Shown: piece after piece, positions 1 through 8,562 of the stretch
How the letters are laid out: each line of letters begins with the position of its first letter
How positions within the stretch are numbered: position 1 is the stretch's first letter
Assembly: GCF_003287275.1 (NCBI RefSeq)
Contig: NZ_QEVW01000026.1
Coordinates: 91,393-155,392 of the forward strand
Reading direction: 5' to 3'
Source: Paenibacillus taichungensis
GTDB taxonomy: Bacteria > Bacillota > Bacilli > Paenibacillales > Paenibacillaceae
Length of the DNA: 64,000 nt
Made by a program: the position numbers and the translations under genes
Notes under the pieces: generated by a model
Told to the model about the DNA's origin: nothing
Seen by the model: only the letters and a program-made list of their open reading frames with translations
Databases searched by the model: none

Positions 1-357
1 CACAAATCCGAACTCGGTACATTGGTTATAGCGCCCCTGAATACAGTACTCACATTGTCCGCAATGATACAACGGTTCAACAACAACACGGTCCCCTATA
101 CTGATACCGCTTACATCACTTCCCAATTCACTGACCGTTCCTGCAAACTCATGACCAAGTATCAGCGGCGCTTTCTGTCCTGAAAGCGGGTGGTTCTGCC
201 CTTCCTGAATGCCAACGCCATGATGGTAAGCATGCAAGTCACTACCGCAGATCCCTGCGTACTCGACTTTAATTTTTACCTGTCCTGATTGGGCTACCGG
301 TATTTCCCGTTCTTCGACCCGGACATCTTTCTTGGCATACCATACTGCTGCTTTCAT
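1..357 (-). CDS. Zinc-dependent medium-chain alcohol dehydrogenase, butanediol dehydrogenase-like (partial)
   Basis: Only the first 119 residues are present; the gene runs off the left edge. The N-terminal GroES-like domain shows the catalytic zinc site GICGSDLH, a GHEFAG motif, and a structural-zinc cluster CGQCEYC followed by a fourth Cys. This pattern is typical of (R,R)-2,3-butanediol and sorbitol/threonine dehydrogenases, which oxidise secondary alcohols with NAD(P). The start is supported by AAGGGG about 8 nt upstream of the ATG. It is divergent from a LysR gene 141 bp away, which may regulate it. Substrate is inferred from N-terminal resemblance only. Confidence 0.85.
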   Translation of the reverse strand, partial: MKAAVWYAKKDVRVEEREIPVAQSGQVKIKVEYAGICGSDLHAYHHGVGIQEGQNHPLSGQKAPLILGHEFAGTVSELGSDVSGISIGDRVVVEPLYHCGQCEYCIQGRYNQCTEFGFV

Positions 358-498
358 GAGACACATCCCCTTTGGTTTATCTTGTCTAACTGAGACTCAA
401 CTACTGTCTATTAATTATATCGCTGTTCACGTATTATTCATATTTATAGATACTAATGTTAATATTACTTGTACTAATGCTAAAACGGAGATGAAACC

Positions 499-1404
499 AT
501 GAACTTGGAACAGCTTGAATATGTCGTTGAAATTGCCAAAACCCAATCGTTCTCGGCCGCCTCGGAGCACCTGCACGTTACTCAGTCGGCGATCAGCCAA
601 TCTGTCCATCGTCTTGAAAATGAGCTGGGTATGATCCTGTTCGAACGCTCGCGGCATGGAACGTTTCCCACCCTTGAAGGCAAACAGTTTATTGCCAAGG
701 CACTCGATATTTTGCAGCGCATCGATGAATTGAAATCCCTGAATGCCGAGACATCCTCGTTAACCGGAGACCTGCATGTTGCCACTTTTCCAAGTGTGAT
801 GCCTTACCTTGTTCAGACTGCTGCAGATATGAAACGCGAGCACCCTCAATTGAATATTGCCATTGAAGAGAAAGGTTCCATGGAAATTATTGAAGACATC
901 CGTAACAACAGAACCCACCTGGGCTTCATCGCCATCTACGCCAAACAATTGCGGGAATTCGATGGACTGCATTTCAGTCCCATGTATTCAGGTAAACTGG
1001 TCGTATGCACTCATCACCAATCCGATCTAGCCAAGCTTAACCGGGTTACTCCCGAACAATTAAAAGAACATAAGCTGGCTCTGTATCGTGATGGATTCAT
1101 CGAAGATTTCCTGCAGGAGTTCGCGTATGATTACGGCCCTCTGTCCATCCTCTTCAAAACGAACAACTCGGAAGCAATCACCACCGTTTTAAGAAATAAT
1201 ATTGCCGCTACCATTGGCCATGACTTCTCCTTCCACCAACATCCGCTATGGAAAGAAGGCATTGCAAAAATGGTAGAGATTGCCTCGATCGAGCAACCTA
1301 AAATGCAAATCGGCTTCGTGCAGACCGAATCCAAGGAGGTTGCCATAGCCGCTGAGCGATTTGCTCAACGCTTCAGACAGGCAATTGAGCTGGATCAGTT
1401 ATGA
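499..1404 (+). CDS. LysR-family transcriptional regulator
   Basis: A 301-residue protein of normal LysR length. Residues 1-60 form the winged helix-turn-helix (SFSAASEHLHVTQSAISQSV), and residues about 90-295 the effector-binding domain (ATFPSVMPYL onward). A GGAG ribosome site precedes the ATG. It is divergent from the truncated zinc alcohol dehydrogenase, the usual arrangement for a LysR protein and its target, so control of that gene is a reasonable inference. The inducer cannot be read from the sequence. Confidence 0.92.
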   Translation: MNLEQLEYVVEIAKTQSFSAASEHLHVTQSAISQSVHRLENELGMILFERSRHGTFPTLEGKQFIAKALDILQRIDELKSLNAETSSLTGDLHVATFPSVMPYLVQTAADMKREHPQLNIAIEEKGSMEIIEDIRNNRTHLGFIAIYAKQLREFDGLHFSPMYSGKLVVCTHHQSDLAKLNRVTPEQLKEHKLALYRDGFIEDFLQEFAYDYGPLSILFKTNNSEAITTVLRNNIAATIGHDFSFHQHPLWKEGIAKMVEIASIEQPKMQIGFVQTESKEVAIAAERFAQRFRQAIELDQL

Positions 1405-1434
1405 TGGCAGAGTCTAAGTCATAATTGGGGGATC

Positions 1435-1468
1435 AAAAAAAACACTCCGGTGCTTACACCAGAGTGTT
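1435..1468 (-). terminator. Intrinsic terminator of the chemoreceptor gene
   Basis: Arms AACACTC-GGTG and CACC-GAGTGTT form a 12-bp hairpin with one mismatch, followed on the minus strand by a T run. It lies between two convergent genes and may also stop the LysR transcript. Confidence 0.8.
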
Positions 1469-1506
1469 CCACATTTGATAAGGTTTCAGCTTGCTGCTTG
1501 CTTCCC

Positions 1507-3261
1507 TTATACCTTTACTTTTCTTACAGCTTCGCTCAACTCAATCGTTTGCCGCCTCAGCAGGGTGGACGTTTGTGCCACCTTCTGGAACATACTCGAC
1601 TGTTCCCCTGTCAAACGATAAATGTCATCCGAATGATCTGAAACGCCAGATGAAATTTGAGAGATCGTATTGACCGAGGCTGCCGCTTCCTCGGAACCCG
1701 CCGATATCTCCTCCGCTGCTGCGGATACTTCCTGGATACGATGTGTTACCACACGAAACGCCTCAACCATATGCGTGAAGGCAAGCTCTGCTTCTGCTGT
1801 GCTCGTCACCCCCTGGCCGATCTCTTGCGAGGTAACATCCATCTGTGATCCGATGTGCTGGGACTCCTGCTGAATGCCAAGCAACAAATCGGATATCGCC
1901 TGCACAGATGCGCTTGAAGCCTCCGCCAATTTTCGTACTTCATCCGCTACAACGGCAAATCCCTTCCCATGCTCTCCTGCATGAGCGGCTTCAATTGAAG
2001 CATTCAGCGCCAGTAGCTTGGTCTGACTTGCAAAATCCCGCACCGTATGAAGCGCACCGCCGATTTGCTGCGAGAAGTTGTTAAGCACTTGGACCATGGC
2101 TACAACTTCAGCAGATACAGCCGAAATGCTTTCCATCTGTTTCTTCATTTGCATCATGCTCTGCTTACCTGATTGTGCCGTAGCAAGCGCAGTTGTTGCG
2201 GCGTCAGACACGGCTGTAGAAGACTCTGAAATGTCCGTAATACCTTTGGCGATTTCTTCCATCGCATTGGCGCTGTCACCAGCACCATGCTTCTGGGTGT
2301 GTGCGCCCTGTCTAATTTGCTGTACGGACTGGTCAACGCTCTTATTCATTATAAGCATGTCTTCTGCATCACGACTGAATTGTTCCGTTGATTTGGAGAG
2401 GATATCAGTGGTAACCGAGACACCTGCGACCATATCGCCGATCATTTTATTTAAGTCCCCAGACATATGAATCATCGCCTTGAATGTGCTGCCAATCTCA
2501 TCCTCACTTTGCAGCCGATACGCTGTCAGAATTCGGTTGGCTTCCGCCAGCTCACCTTGCGCCATTTGTTCGACGCTTGCCTTCAGCGGTTTCAGCGGTC
2601 GCAGTCCTCTTACGATGAACCACAATACAACCGCGATGCCTGCAAGCGTAATGAATAACAACAGGGCATACAATGGAATGCTCGATTTCATAATATCTGA
2701 CTCAATGCTTCCAATGACCGATACAGCTGTATCGATTCCTATCACACCCGTTAAGGTCCCCTTGCTGTCCAAAATCGGAGCGTAAGAGGAAATATATTCG
2801 CCATACTCCTCGTTATTAATGATAGGGGAACTGGCTGTTTTCCCTTGCAGAAGCTTTTGGACTGCATCGCCTGGGATATCCGTCACTTCATTGATCGGTG
2901 ATGCTTTATCTGAATCTTTCATGCCGTCCACCATAATGAGAGGCGTGCCTGCATCGTCTATTTTCACAAAATACACATACATCGCACCGATGCTCACACG
3001 AAAATCATCCAGCTCATCACGAATCTTCAAGAACACGTCGTTTTCCTTGGGATCTTTGGCAAATTCCACATATGGCCCTGTATCCAGCTGTTTCACATAA
3101 CTCTCGGCAATCTGAATATTGTAACTCGATATGGCCTCCTGCGCGGCTAGCTTCATATTCGCCAACTGAAGCAGCATGCTTCCCGCAGATATAATCATAA
3201 TGACCAATGTAACTATGGCAACAATGCGAACAACCAAACGTTTTTTGAAAAAACCGACCAT
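1507..3261 (-). CDS. Methyl-accepting chemotaxis protein
   Basis: A 584-residue transmembrane chemoreceptor. TM1 is about residues 10-32, followed by an extracytoplasmic sensor of about 160 residues (Cache-like by position), then TM2 near 195-220, a HAMP linker and the coiled-coil signalling domain. The conserved hairpin tip lies about residues 411-450 (NASIEAAHAGEHGKGFAVVA). The reading frame extends 52 codons further upstream, but GAGGATC sits just before the ATG at 3261 and the upstream residues do not look like a receptor N-terminus, so the shorter start was chosen. The ligand is unknown. The gene is monocistronic between two terminators and no other che genes are nearby. Confidence 0.93.
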   Translation of the reverse strand: MVGFFKKRLVVRIVAIVTLVIMIISAGSMLLQLANMKLAAQEAISSYNIQIAESYVKQLDTGPYVEFAKDPKENDVFLKIRDELDDFRVSIGAMYVYFVKIDDAGTPLIMVDGMKDSDKASPINEVTDIPGDAVQKLLQGKTASSPIINNEEYGEYISSYAPILDSKGTLTGVIGIDTAVSVIGSIESDIMKSSIPLYALLLFITLAGIAVVLWFIVRGLRPLKPLKASVEQMAQGELAEANRILTAYRLQSEDEIGSTFKAMIHMSGDLNKMIGDMVAGVSVTTDILSKSTEQFSRDAEDMLIMNKSVDQSVQQIRQGAHTQKHGAGDSANAMEEIAKGITDISESSTAVSDAATTALATAQSGKQSMMQMKKQMESISAVSAEVVAMVQVLNNFSQQIGGALHTVRDFASQTKLLALNASIEAAHAGEHGKGFAVVADEVRKLAEASSASVQAISDLLLGIQQESQHIGSQMDVTSQEIGQGVTSTAEAELAFTHMVEAFRVVTHRIQEVSAAAEEISAGSEEAAASVNTISQISSGVSDHSDDIYRLTGEQSSMFQKVAQTSTLLRRQTIELSEAVRKVKV

Positions 3262-3406
3262 CCGAGATCCTCTTCCCCTCACACCTGTATGTAAGCCTTT
3301 TCGACTACGCCCTACCCAAAAACAGCATGCTTGAAGCACTATGTAATGTGAAAATAGTATATGAAGTTGTCGAATTAGGCAAGAAAATATTGGATGAGAA
3401 TAACGA

Positions 3407-3438
3407 TAAAAAAACACCTCGGCATGAACGCCGAGATG
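3407..3438 (-). terminator. Intrinsic terminator of the amino acid permease
   Basis: On the minus strand, CATCTCGGC and GCCGAGGTG pair with one wobble around a 6-nt loop and are followed by a T run. Confidence 0.85.
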
Positions 3439-3476
3439 TCATTTAAACCCAAGGTAAATATATCATGTTTATTAAC

Positions 3477-4832
3477 TTAACTTTTCGCCTGTCCATTCGT
3501 CTTTCTGAACCGAATAAGTGACCAGAGAATCAGCAATGCGAGTACAACTAGACAGATGCTGATGCTGAATCGGTTGCCTTCATCAAATACAAACATGACT
3601 GCAATGACACCGAGACACAGCACAGCAGCTCCAGTAACGTAAGGAAATCCCCACACTTTAAATGTCGGTTGTACTGGATATCTCTTGCGCAGCTTCATCT
3701 GTGATGTGGCGATACAAATCCACACAAGCATCACGACAAACCCCGGAACCGCCAGCAGCACGCGGAAGAGCTGATCTTGTGCGAATAGCCCCAGCATGGA
3801 GCCCCCAAGTAGAATCACAGCACATACCAGCAGTGTATTTACCGGACTGCCGTTGCGATTCGTATGTGATAAAGCCTTGGGAGCTTCACCACCTACCGCC
3901 ATGGAATGCATCATACGGGATGCGCCATAAATGCCGGAATTTGCAGCAGACAGAACGGCGGTCACCAAAATAAAGTTCATAATATGTGCCGCACCCGGAA
4001 GTCCCGTGGAAGCCAGCACCTGTACAAAAGGACTACTCTCGGGCCCTAATTCATTCCACGGAATGAGCCCACAGATGATGAGAATCGGCAGCGTGAAAAA
4101 TAAAATGATTCTCAGCATAAAGTTCCCTACAATTTTGGGCATCACCTTGTCCGCATTTTCCGTCTCCGTTAAGGTTAAGCCAATAAGCTCAGATCCTCCA
4201 TAAGAGAACATGACGACCAATAATGCCGAAAAGATCGATGACCATCCATTAGGGAAGAAACCGCCTGCTTGCGTGTAATTATGCAGATAAGGCGTGTTAT
4301 CACTTGGAATGATCCCGAAGATCAGACCAGCCCCGAGGATAATAAAAATAATAATCATGGCGATTTTAATGCCCGCCAGCCAAAATTCAAATTCCCCAAA
4401 TACGCCCACACTCAGCAGATTAATCAGTATAATAAACACCGCACACGCAAGGCTCAACGCCCACAGCGGCACTTCCGTGAACCAATACTGCAAAAAGCTC
4501 CCTGCTGCAATCACCTCAATCACACATACCGACAACCAGAGGAAACAATACATCCATCCCATGATAAAGGAGACTCTGCTGCCGAACGCTTCCTGCACAA
4601 AGTCTTTCATATTTTTGTTCTTGTACACCGTAGCCATCTCCGCCATCGCAGCCATGACAACCAGTAACAATAATCCTGCAAAAATGTACGTTACAATGAC
4701 GCCTGGGCCTGCAAGTCCAATTGTTTCGGCGCTTCCTTTGAAAATTCCGGTTCCAATGACACCGCCCATAGCCATAAAGCTAATATGTCTTGGTTTAAGT
4801 TTCTTTTGTAATGTTCCTTCTGTCTGAGCCAA
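3477..4832 (-). CDS. Amino acid permease, APC superfamily (AAT-type)
   Basis: A 451-residue integral membrane protein with about 12 hydrophobic segments. The N-terminus KPRHISFMAMGGVIGTGIF is the signature of the amino acid transporter family that includes RocE, AnsP and CycA types. It probably moves an amino acid by proton symport across the cytoplasmic membrane. CAGGAGGAC precedes the ATG. The leader carries a perfect palindrome (4872-4893). Substrate cannot be assigned from sequence alone. It is a single-gene unit bounded by terminators. Confidence 0.93.
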   Translation of the reverse strand: MAQTEGTLQKKLKPRHISFMAMGGVIGTGIFKGSAETIGLAGPGVIVTYIFAGLLLLVVMAAMAEMATVYKNKNMKDFVQEAFGSRVSFIMGWMYCFLWLSVCVIEVIAAGSFLQYWFTEVPLWALSLACAVFIILINLLSVGVFGEFEFWLAGIKIAMIIIFIILGAGLIFGIIPSDNTPYLHNYTQAGGFFPNGWSSIFSALLVVMFSYGGSELIGLTLTETENADKVMPKIVGNFMLRIILFFTLPILIICGLIPWNELGPESSPFVQVLASTGLPGAAHIMNFILVTAVLSAANSGIYGASRMMHSMAVGGEAPKALSHTNRNGSPVNTLLVCAVILLGGSMLGLFAQDQLFRVLLAVPGFVVMLVWICIATSQMKLRKRYPVQPTFKVWGFPYVTGAAVLCLGVIAVMFVFDEGNRFSISICLVVLALLILWSLIRFRKTNGQAKS

Positions 4833-4871
4833 TTAAAGTCCTCCTGATGTAAAAAACGTCTTTAAACTTCT

Positions 4872-4893
4872 GTTATGTTTTCTGAAACATAAC
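4872..4893. promoter_or_regulatory. Perfect 9-bp inverted repeat in the permease leader
   Basis: GTTATGTTT and AAACATAAC flank a 4-nt loop about 40 bp upstream of the permease start and just downstream of a TATACT -10-like box on the minus strand. It could be a repressor operator at the transcription start or a 5'-end stabilising hairpin. There is no T run, so it is not a terminator. Confidence 0.5.
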
Positions 4894-4999
4894 TTCCAGT
4901 ATACCCTATTGTTCATGGATCAGCCCAGCAGTTCCATACGGCCAATTCATCCCAAACGAATGCTGACATCCGGCACTTCACAAAACAATCATTACACGC

Positions 5000-5036
5000 A
5001 AAAAAACCAGTAGTCTGTATCAACAGAATGCTGGTT
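5000..5036 (-). terminator. Intrinsic terminator of the GNAT gene
   Basis: Imperfect arms around ACCAG...CTGGT with a TTTTTTT tail on the minus strand, 40 bp beyond the stop codon of the acetyltransferase. Confidence 0.75.
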
Positions 5037-5075
5037 TCCTGTGTCCCTGCTATGTTTTACTTCCTATCATATAAT

Positions 5076-5531
5076 TTATAATTCCTTCGTCATAAAAGCG
5101 CTGTTCGGGTCCAAACTATAGTCCGCGAATGGCTCACAGTAAACAAACCCAAAGTCCTCATACAGCTTCCGCGCCGGAATAAAAGAATCCATCGATCCGG
5201 TCTCCAGACTGATCCGTTTATAGCCCCGGTTCTTGGCAACCTCGATAATATGGGCAAGAATCTGTCTTGCTACGCCTTTTCTCAGGTGAGCCGATGCTGT
5301 ACGCATCGATTTCAATTCTGCATGCTCCGAATTCAATTCCTTCATGGCACCGCAGCCCAGCAGCTCCTCTGATTCCCATGCACACCAGAATGTAATCTCA
5401 GGTTTCTTTAACCCATCCAGATCCAGGGCGTGAATGCTTTCCGGCGGCGAATCCGCTGCCATTCCCTGCAGATGTTCTGCAATTAATCCAATGACTTGAT
5501 GACCGCTCAAATCGTCTACTTTGATCTCCAT
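5076..5531 (-). CDS. GNAT-family N-acetyltransferase
   Basis: A 151-residue single-domain acetyltransferase. The acetyl-CoA binding loop is read as LRKGVARQILAHIIE, followed by the later GNAT motif RKLYEDFGFVYCEPF, which resembles the YsnE/ElaA-like group. The frame continues 25 codons upstream, but AGGAG lies 8 nt before the ATG at 5531, so that start is preferred. The acceptor is unknown. It has its own terminator and is divergent from a second GNAT gene. Confidence 0.9.
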   Translation of the reverse strand: MEIKVDDLSGHQVIGLIAEHLQGMAADSPPESIHALDLDGLKKPEITFWCAWESEELLGCGAMKELNSEHAELKSMRTASAHLRKGVARQILAHIIEVAKNRGYKRISLETGSMDSFIPARKLYEDFGFVYCEPFADYSLDPNSAFMTKEL

Positions 5532-5714
5532 ATCTACCACTCCTGCCGACATTTTGTTGTGTATTGTATCATTGAATATATGCCTATGTTTATATAGTAC
5601 TACCATGACAGGTTTCCTGACAACAACTTCAAAAACACAAATGAAATGTCTATTGTGATACCCTTAAATTTCCATTATAGTGAGGCTATCTGAAACTAAA
5701 AGGAGCGAAGAATA

Positions 5715-5765
5715 TTGCGTAGCAGTCATATAGCTAATTGTCGTGCTGAGGTGAAGCGAACTTAA
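5715..5765 (+). CDS. Possible 16-codon leader ORF
   Basis: A TTG start preceded by AAAAGGAG encodes 16 residues with one Cys and three Arg and ends 20 bp before the next ATG. It may be a leader peptide of the following acetyltransferase mRNA, or chance. The spacing from GGAG to TTG is on the long side. Confidence 0.25.
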   Translation: MRSSHIANCRAEVKRT

Positions 5766-5785
5766 TTTGTGAAAAGGAGACCATC

Positions 5786-6361
5786 ATGACACTATCGACT
5801 GATAATCTGTTTTATAGCAAACGATTGAAAATGACTCCGCCCCGTGCAGAAGACGTGCAGACCATGCTGCAATGGAATGAAGATCCTGAGTATTTGCGAA
5901 ATGTGGATACGGATATTGCCATCCCTTATTCGGAAAAACAGCTTGAAGATGAAGGCGAGACAAAGGACAAGGAAGTTTACTTTCGGCTTCGAACGCTTGA
6001 GGATGAACAACTGATCGGATTCGTTGTCATCCACAGCATTGAGTGGAACAACCGCTGCGGACAACTTGCCATTGGCATTGGACTCGCAGAGCATCGCAAC
6101 AAGGGATACGGAACGGAAGCCTTGAACCTTATTTTGCGGTATGCCTTCCATGAATTGAATCTGGACCGGGTAGGTCTGGATGTCATCGCCTATAATGCCA
6201 AGGGCATCCGTGCCTATGAGAAGGTCGGCTTTCAGTTGGAAGGTCGTGCTAGATCAGCCGTGTATCGTGATGGAAAACGCTATGATCGCTTACTGATGGG
6301 AATTCTAAGACCGGAATGGGAAACACACAATCAGATCAATGTGGAGGGTGGACAAGCATGA
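5786..6361 (+). CDS. GNAT-family N-acetyltransferase, RimJ/RimL-like
   Basis: A 191-residue acetyltransferase of the RimJ/RimL/SpeG type. The CoA-binding motif is EHRNKGYGTEAL, followed by a VIAYNAKGIRAYEKVGF core in which the Asn and Tyr typical of this branch are present. AAAAGGAG lies 7 nt before the ATG. Its stop overlaps the start of the next gene by 4 nt (ATGA), so the two are translationally coupled. The substrate, whether a small molecule or a protein N-terminus, is not evident. Confidence 0.93.
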   Translation: MTLSTDNLFYSKRLKMTPPRAEDVQTMLQWNEDPEYLRNVDTDIAIPYSEKQLEDEGETKDKEVYFRLRTLEDEQLIGFVVIHSIEWNNRCGQLAIGIGLAEHRNKGYGTEALNLILRYAFHELNLDRVGLDVIAYNAKGIRAYEKVGFQLEGRARSAVYRDGKRYDRLLMGILRPEWETHNQINVEGGQA

Positions 6362-6705
6362 ATATGAATGCAGAAGTCACTGAATTTATCGAACAGATCC
6401 CGGTTTCCTGGCAAGCCCAGGTTGCAAGTAAACTGCGGGAGTTGGTACATGAGTCCATTCCTGAAGTAGAGGAACGTGTGCAATACAAGAAACCTCATTT
6501 CCTGAAAAACGGTAAATACACAGCGGTCATCTCCCCTTCCAAGCCGGCAGTATCCTTCACGATCTTCAATGCAACCGGACTTGAGCTGCCAGATGGGATA
6601 TTCGAAGGCCCAGCAGAACGTAAAACAATCAAGATCAAAGAAAAAGATACGCCCGACTATGAATGGCTAGCTGCACTTCTAACACAGGCATCGGCAGATC
6701 TTTAA
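6358..6705 (+). CDS. DUF1801-family protein
   Basis: A 115-residue protein resembling the DUF1801/YdhG fold, with motifs VEERVQYKKPHFL and KYTAVISPSKPAVSF. Members are small cytoplasmic proteins of uncertain function; some have been linked to iron handling. The start at 6358 was chosen because GGAGGGTGGACAAGC precedes the ATG and gives the 4-nt overlap with the acetyltransferase, making a two-gene operon. There is no clear terminator directly downstream. Confidence 0.85.
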   Translation: MNMNAEVTEFIEQIPVSWQAQVASKLRELVHESIPEVEERVQYKKPHFLKNGKYTAVISPSKPAVSFTIFNATGLELPDGIFEGPAERKTIKIKEKDTPDYEWLAALLTQASADL

Positions 6706-6795
6706 GCTTTAAAGAACAAGGGGCACCTAATGAGACAGCCAGACAACCCAAAATTTCATTTCACCATTTGACCGAGATGCTACGCTTGGCTAAGA

Positions 6796-7030
6796 GGTTA
6801 ACGAACCTGTTACACCCTAAATGGCGGATTCTCAAGGCATACATACTTTAACGAATCTCAGTGAGGTTATTTCGGTGTAACAGTGGCGTCAGAGCATTAA
6901 AATTGACCTCAGCGATGAAATAACGTTTCTGTAATTCGTTACATCTCAGAACGGTGCAAATGGGAGCAAATAACGTGTAACAGGTTCGTTAAACCAAAGT
7001 AACGGGAATAAGGGCGGTCCCATGTCATCC
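6796..7030. repeat. Intergenic repeat with 16-bp terminal inverted repeats
   Basis: The 467-bp space between 6705 and 7173 has no credible gene. AACGAACCTGTTACAC (6800-6815) is exactly complementary to 6975-6990, bounding a unit of about 190 bp. Inside are degenerate copies of the same words (AACGAATCTCAG, GACCTCAGCG). The segment 6945-7030 is similar to 47118-47200, including GTGCAAATGG, CAGGTTC and ACCAAA words in the same order. It is a dispersed noncoding repeat, possibly a small non-autonomous element. There is no transposase. Confidence 0.6.
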
Positions 7031-7061
7031 AAATGATCTATGGGACTGCTTCCAGTCAAAC

Positions 7062-7106
7062 AAAGGGGCGCTCCCATCTGTCGAAGACAGATGGGAGCGC
7101 CCCTTT
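7062..7106. terminator. Perfect 21-bp hairpin, bidirectional terminator
   Basis: Two 21-nt arms (7062-7082 and 7086-7106) pair perfectly around a GAA loop, with a T-rich edge on each strand. It lies 66 bp past the stop of the minus-strand gene at 7173 and probably ends it; it may also stop read-through from 6705. Confidence 0.7.
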
Positions 7107-7172
7107 TGGGTATGCAGCTGTCATTACAATTTAAATCGCCGCTATGAAATAAATAGATCATTGCTTCCCGCA

Positions 7173-8477
7173 TCAGGATTGTTGATAAGATACCGCGGTC
7201 ATCTGACAAGGCTCGCAAATGAACATGTAATACATGCCATCCCCGTACTCCTCAACCTCGCTCCAGTCCAATTGTCCAACGGCCCTCATCTTAGAAGAGC
7301 AGCATGGACAGTTCGGATACTCCGCGTCCTGAACCCATCCGGGATGGCCACCGATCTGGGATGCAGAAGGCTCCATCGCCCACTCACTGGCATGGAACGC
7401 ATGACGTGGTGCAGTCGCAATCCGAAACTGCTGCCCTGCATCCGGTGCAAGCTGAGCATAGTCGTCCGGGTCAAGGTCATCCGCTCCCATCGGCATCACA
7501 TTATGCACACTCCAGTACGGTTCACCTGCTGAATCCATCTCCATATAAACGACGCCATAACAACTGCATATCACGCAAGTCTGCACTTGAAGTCGCTCAC
7601 TGTTCCAAGCAACGTCCTGCAATGCTGGATGTCGTACATCCAGATCAATTAAGGTCATTAACGGACTGCCACACCACTCACAGTTATCGGCACCTGCCAA
7701 GAGCATGGAGATCGGATCGCCAATTGATGTGTCGTCAGCCCCTTCATTCTCTTTTACTTTATAGAGTGAATAACTTGGGGTAATAAATAAATCCCTGCGC
7801 TGACCTTCATTCGTTAACTCCCAACCGGCTTCGGTTGTAAAGTGCTCTGGTGCGACATGCAGCTGATCTGCCCAGCGAGGTGGCGACTGCCTCCATTGCT
7901 GGAACTGACGTACGACAACGTCATCTCCAATATAGGCAAGCATGAGCAACAGATTATTCCGATTCTCGTCATCAGTGTTCACCTGCTGCAAGAGTTGATC
8001 ACGTACTTCAGCCGAGGCATTCTTATACAAAATGACAGGGTAGTAGATTTCGCGCTCCAACAGCTCAGGAATCTGTGCACACAACGAGGTATCATGGTAA
8101 CAGACCAGATATACCAAAATATCTTTACCTGTATCGTCATCCCCTGTGCGAATCAGCTGCATCGCATAATCAATCATGAGGGCTTGCTGCTCCGTAGACA
8201 ATGACAGATATACCTGTTCCTTGGAATGCTCATATGCCACATAACGGATTAGCGGATCATGAACCTGGCGTGTATGCATCATTTTCAAAATCTCCACTGG
8301 GTCCGTGATTCCCTCATACAAATTCACATCCTGCCGATTGGCTTCAATGTATCTTTGATGTGCCTCACGTTCCATCTCCTGCTTGCAAGGCATGCAGTAC
8401 CCACCTGTTCTGGCAGCCGTTGCTGGCAAAATCGTATTTGGGCATCCCTCTCGTATGCATGGAATGCGTTCTGTCAT
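7173..8477 (-). CDS. Multi-CxxC protein with DUF1963/YwqG-like C-terminus
   Basis: A 434-residue soluble protein that I do not recognise as a named gene. The N-terminus carries C7, C12, C28 and C31, a possible zinc knuckle. Residues about 60-210 look all-helical. Three further CxxC pairs follow (CEWCGSP, CVICSC, CPCC/CEPC), and the C-terminal SQIGGHPGWVQDAEYP resembles the DUF1963/YwqG family. AGGAGG precedes the ATG at good spacing. It follows the MFS gene by 85 bp on the same strand without an obvious terminator, so co-transcription is possible. A metal-binding role is inferred from the cysteines only. Confidence 0.8.
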   Translation of the reverse strand: MTERIPCIREGCPNTILPATAARTGGYCMPCKQEMEREAHQRYIEANRQDVNLYEGITDPVEILKMMHTRQVHDPLIRYVAYEHSKEQVYLSLSTEQQALMIDYAMQLIRTGDDDTGKDILVYLVCYHDTSLCAQIPELLEREIYYPVILYKNASAEVRDQLLQQVNTDDENRNNLLLMLAYIGDDVVVRQFQQWRQSPPRWADQLHVAPEHFTTEAGWELTNEGQRRDLFITPSYSLYKVKENEGADDTSIGDPISMLLAGADNCEWCGSPLMTLIDLDVRHPALQDVAWNSERLQVQTCVICSCYGVVYMEMDSAGEPYWSVHNVMPMGADDLDPDDYAQLAPDAGQQFRIATAPRHAFHASEWAMEPSASQIGGHPGWVQDAEYPNCPCCSSKMRAVGQLDWSEVEEYGDGMYYMFICEPCQMTAVSYQQS

Positions 8478-8562
8478 CTATGAGTACCTCCTTTTTGCAT
8501 GTAATGGTTATCACTGGAGTATACCATAGGAAGAATTGGCCTCCATTTAGGAAGTCAGGAAA

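Noticed and set aside
3262..3417. 52-codon N-terminal extension of the chemoreceptor
   Set aside because: No ribosome site at the upstream ATG, the residues do not resemble a receptor, and a good site exists before 3261.
5000..5036. CRISPR-like repeats
   Set aside because: Searched the AT-rich gaps and found hairpin terminators and single inverted repeats, but no regularly spaced direct repeats.
6946..7218. 90-codon minus-strand frame
   Set aside because: It runs through the perfect 21-bp hairpin and the repeat; arginine- and proline-rich chance frame.
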